This document shows, piece by piece, positions 13,179-14,749 of a DNA stretch of 14,749 nt. This stretch comes from Aquificaceae bacterium. Its GTDB lineage: Bacteria > Aquificota > Aquificia > Aquificales > Aquificaceae. The position numbers and the translations under genes are program-made. The DNA lies in NCBI GenBank assembly GCA_025057715.1, contig JANWVD010000006.1, forward strand, positions 1-14,749. Reading direction: 5' to 3'. Numbering within the stretch: position 1 is the stretch's first letter; every line of letters starts with the position of its first letter. Below the pieces are notes generated by a model, which ran no database searches, was not told where the DNA came from, and worked only from the letters and a program-made list of their open reading frames with translations.

Positions 13179-14456
13179 GTGAGAAGCGTTCGCGTTGGTA
13201 TCGTAGGCTGCGGCACCGTTGGAACGGGGGTAGTAAAGCTACTTTTAGAAAACCGCGCGCACATACTTTCACGCACTGGCATAGATATAATCCTCACAAA
13301 AGTCGCAGACCAAGATTGGCAAAAGGCTCGCATCTTTGAAGTTCCAAAAGAGCTTCGCACCACTGACTATAATGAAGTTTTACAAAACTGCGACATAGCC
13401 GTAGAGCTCGTTGGGGGAACGGAATTTGCAAAGCACTTTATTCAAAGTGCAATAAAAGCCAAAAAGCACGTCGTTACAGCAAATAAGCACCTTATTGCCA
13501 CGCACGGGCAAGAGCTCTTAAATCTCGCTAATGAGATGGGCGTTTCGCTATCATTTGAAGCATCCGTCGGGGGAGGAATCCCAGTAATCAAAGTCATAAA
13601 AGAAGCCCTTTGCGCAAATCGCATAAAGTCAGTAATTGGCATTCTTAACGGCACTACCAACTTTATCCTTAGCTGCATGCAAGAAGGAGAGAGCTTCCAA
13701 AATTGTCTCAAAAAAGCCCAAGAGCTTGGCTATGCAGAAAAAGACCCAAAGTTTGACATAGAAGGAATTGATAGCGCTCACAAAATCCTAATTCTTGGAA
13801 TGCTTGCCTTTGGCAAGCTCTTTAATCTCTCTGAAATTTATATTGAGGGCATAAGCAACCTAAAGCCAATCGACCTAAGCCTTGGGGCAGAGCTTGGCTA
13901 CAGACTCAAGCTCCTTGGCATAGCCAAGCTTTATGAAGATAGCGTAGAGCTAAGGGTCCATCCGGCGTTTTTACCCCAATCAGAGCTCTTATCAAAAGTT
14001 GATGGCGTTTTTAATGCAATAAAAATAGACGGTGATTTTGTAGGCGAAATCACGCTCCAAGGTCAAGGCGCCGGGGCTTTGCCTACTGCCTCGGCAGTCG
14101 TTTCTGACATCATTGACTTAGCCTTAGGGCGCGTAAGTCAAGTGCCAACAATTAATAGCCATCTGAATCTACAAAAGGACTTTAGCTCAAGATACTACCT
14201 TAGGCTACAGGTGGTGGATAAGCCTGGCGTTCTTGCGTCAGTAGCAGGTATTTTGGCAAAACACGACATTAGCATAGCGTCAGTTTTGCAAAAGGAAAAA
14301 GCTTGCAAAATAGCAAACTCAGAAAATACACCCTTTGTGCCATTAGTTATACTAACCCATAGAGCTTCAGAGAGTAAGATGCAAAAAGCCCTCTCGGAAA
14401 TCGACTTACTTCAAATAAGCAACGAAAGCCCAACGCTTTTGCGCGTAGAGGAGTGA
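13179..14456 (+). CDS. hom: homoserine dehydrogenase with C-terminal ACT domain
   Basis: Homoserine dehydrogenase reduces aspartate semialdehyde to homoserine for threonine and methionine synthesis. The 425-aa protein has the Rossmann motif GIVGCGTVGTG (7-17) and VTANKHL (99-105, K103). The catalytic block is GILNGTTNF (154-162) and DPKFDIEGIDSAHK (189-202), with D198 and K202 equivalent to the known Asp/Lys pair. A C-terminal ACT regulatory domain (about 338-410, beginning YYLRLQVVDKPGVLASVAGIL) suggests amino acid feedback, probably by threonine. The GTG at 13179 is the only sensible start, nine bases after TATAAT and without a Shine-Dalgarno. rpe follows after two bases. No thrB or thrC is adjacent. 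Confidence 0.97.
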   Translation: MRSVRVGIVGCGTVGTGVVKLLLENRAHILSRTGIDIILTKVADQDWQKARIFEVPKELRTTDYNEVLQNCDIAVELVGGTEFAKHFIQSAIKAKKHVVTANKHLIATHGQELLNLANEMGVSLSFEASVGGGIPVIKVIKEALCANRIKSVIGILNGTTNFILSCMQEGESFQNCLKKAQELGYAEKDPKFDIEGIDSAHKILILGMLAFGKLFNLSEIYIEGISNLKPIDLSLGAELGYRLKLLGIAKLYEDSVELRVHPAFLPQSELLSKVDGVFNAIKIDGDFVGEITLQGQGAGALPTASAVVSDIIDLALGRVSQVPTINSHLNLQKDFSSRYYLRLQVVDKPGVLASVAGILAKHDISIASVLQKEKACKIANSENTPFVPLVILTHRASESKMQKALSEIDLLQISNESPTLLRVEE

Positions 14457-14458
14457 AA

Positions 14459-14749
14459 ATGAAACAGCTTGCTGTGTCAATACTCTCTGCAGACCTTTGG
14501 CGCCTTGGCGAGCAACTTCAAGAGTGCATAGAAGCAGGCGCAGACATAGTGCACTTTGATGTAATGGACGGGCATTTTGTCCCAAACATAACCTTTGGTC
14601 CAGTGCTTCTTGAACACATAAAAAAACATTGCCCCCTCTTGCTTGATGCACACTTAATGATTGACCGCCCTGAAAGATACGTAAAAGACTTTATCTCAGC
14701 CGGCGCAGATATGGTAAGCGTTCATATTGAAAATAGCCCCCACATTCAT
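14459..14749 (+). CDS. rpe: ribulose-phosphate 3-epimerase, C-terminus beyond window
   Basis: The first 97 residues are visible and run off the right edge. I translated it by hand. The TIM-barrel epimerase interconverts ribulose-5-phosphate and xylulose-5-phosphate in the pentose phosphate or Calvin pathways. Recognisable family blocks are SILSADLWRLGEQ (7-19), HFDVMDGHFVPNITFGP (32-48) and DAHLMIDRPERY (63-74), with the conserved metal-binding and active-site His/Asp residues (H32, D34, H65). The ATG is supported by GAGGAG (14448-14453) five bases upstream. It begins two bases after the hom stop, so the two are probably co-transcribed although functionally unrelated. Confidence 0.95.
   Translation, partial: MKQLAVSILSADLWRLGEQLQECIEAGADIVHFDVMDGHFVPNITFGPVLLEHIKKHCPLLLDAHLMIDRPERYVKDFISAGADMVSVHIENSPHIH

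Noticed and set aside
13153..13272. N-terminal extension of folD upstream of 13152
   Set aside because: The extension runs antisense through the conserved Rossmann start of hom, and the ATG at 13152 gives E. coli-like positions for Y50, K54, Q98 and D121.
1..14749. Horizontally acquired or defence island
   Set aside because: Gene content is housekeeping throughout, composition looks even, and no integrase, transposase, repeat array or tRNA was seen.

Overview
This is a very tightly packed bacterial chromosome segment of housekeeping genes. Only about 200 of 14,749 bases lie outside coding sequence by my gene calls. Base composition looks moderate (low-to-mid 40s % GC, judged by eye). Codon use is rich in ATA (Ile) and AGA/AGG (Arg), and TTG and GTG starts are common. 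With short, functionally scattered operons, this suggests a thermophilic, deep-branching, Gram-negative-type bacterium. The acyl carrier protein looks Aquificota-like from memory, but I cannot place the organism from sequence alone. I see no phage, IS element, CRISPR array, tRNA or rRNA.

Layout. Positions 1-1335 are on the minus strand: a MoxR AAA+ ATPase followed by a partial exported coiled-coil protein. Positions 1384-3522 are plus: acpP-fabF-rnc (fatty acid synthesis and RNase III). Positions 3491-5275 are minus: an 83-aa unknown, dapB, a small stand-alone Toprim protein and a 161-aa unknown, all overlapping. Positions 5297-7117 are plus: ygfZ-nfi-crcB (Fe-S maintenance, endonuclease V, fluoride channel). 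Positions 7112-8083 are minus: a phosphotransferase-fold kinase-like protein. Positions 8119-11724 are plus: hfq-hflX-purA-dnaJ. Positions 11721-13152 are minus: folD and a DEDDh exonuclease. From 13179 to the right edge is plus: hom and the start of rpe.

Architecture. Every convergent pair overlaps at its 3' ends (32, 6 and 4 nt), so there is no room for intrinsic terminators and I found none. The four divergent gaps are only 21-48 bp. In two of them (83-aa gene/ygfZ and folD/hom) the same 8-bp element, AGTATAAT or its complement ATTATACT, provides back-to-back overlapping -10 boxes. Start codons lie about 4-9 bases from those boxes. A variant of the element (AGTATATATT) sits between the kinase-like gene and hfq. 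This predicts bidirectional promoters making leaderless or nearly leaderless mRNAs for operon-first genes, while several operon-internal genes carry Shine-Dalgarno sequences. This is the most interesting signal in the window. Other points of note are a perfect 10-bp hairpin just inside fabF after acpP, a DnaJ lacking the Gly/Phe-rich linker, a FolD with an altered GRS motif, and the small Toprim/unknown pair running tail-to-tail into rnc.
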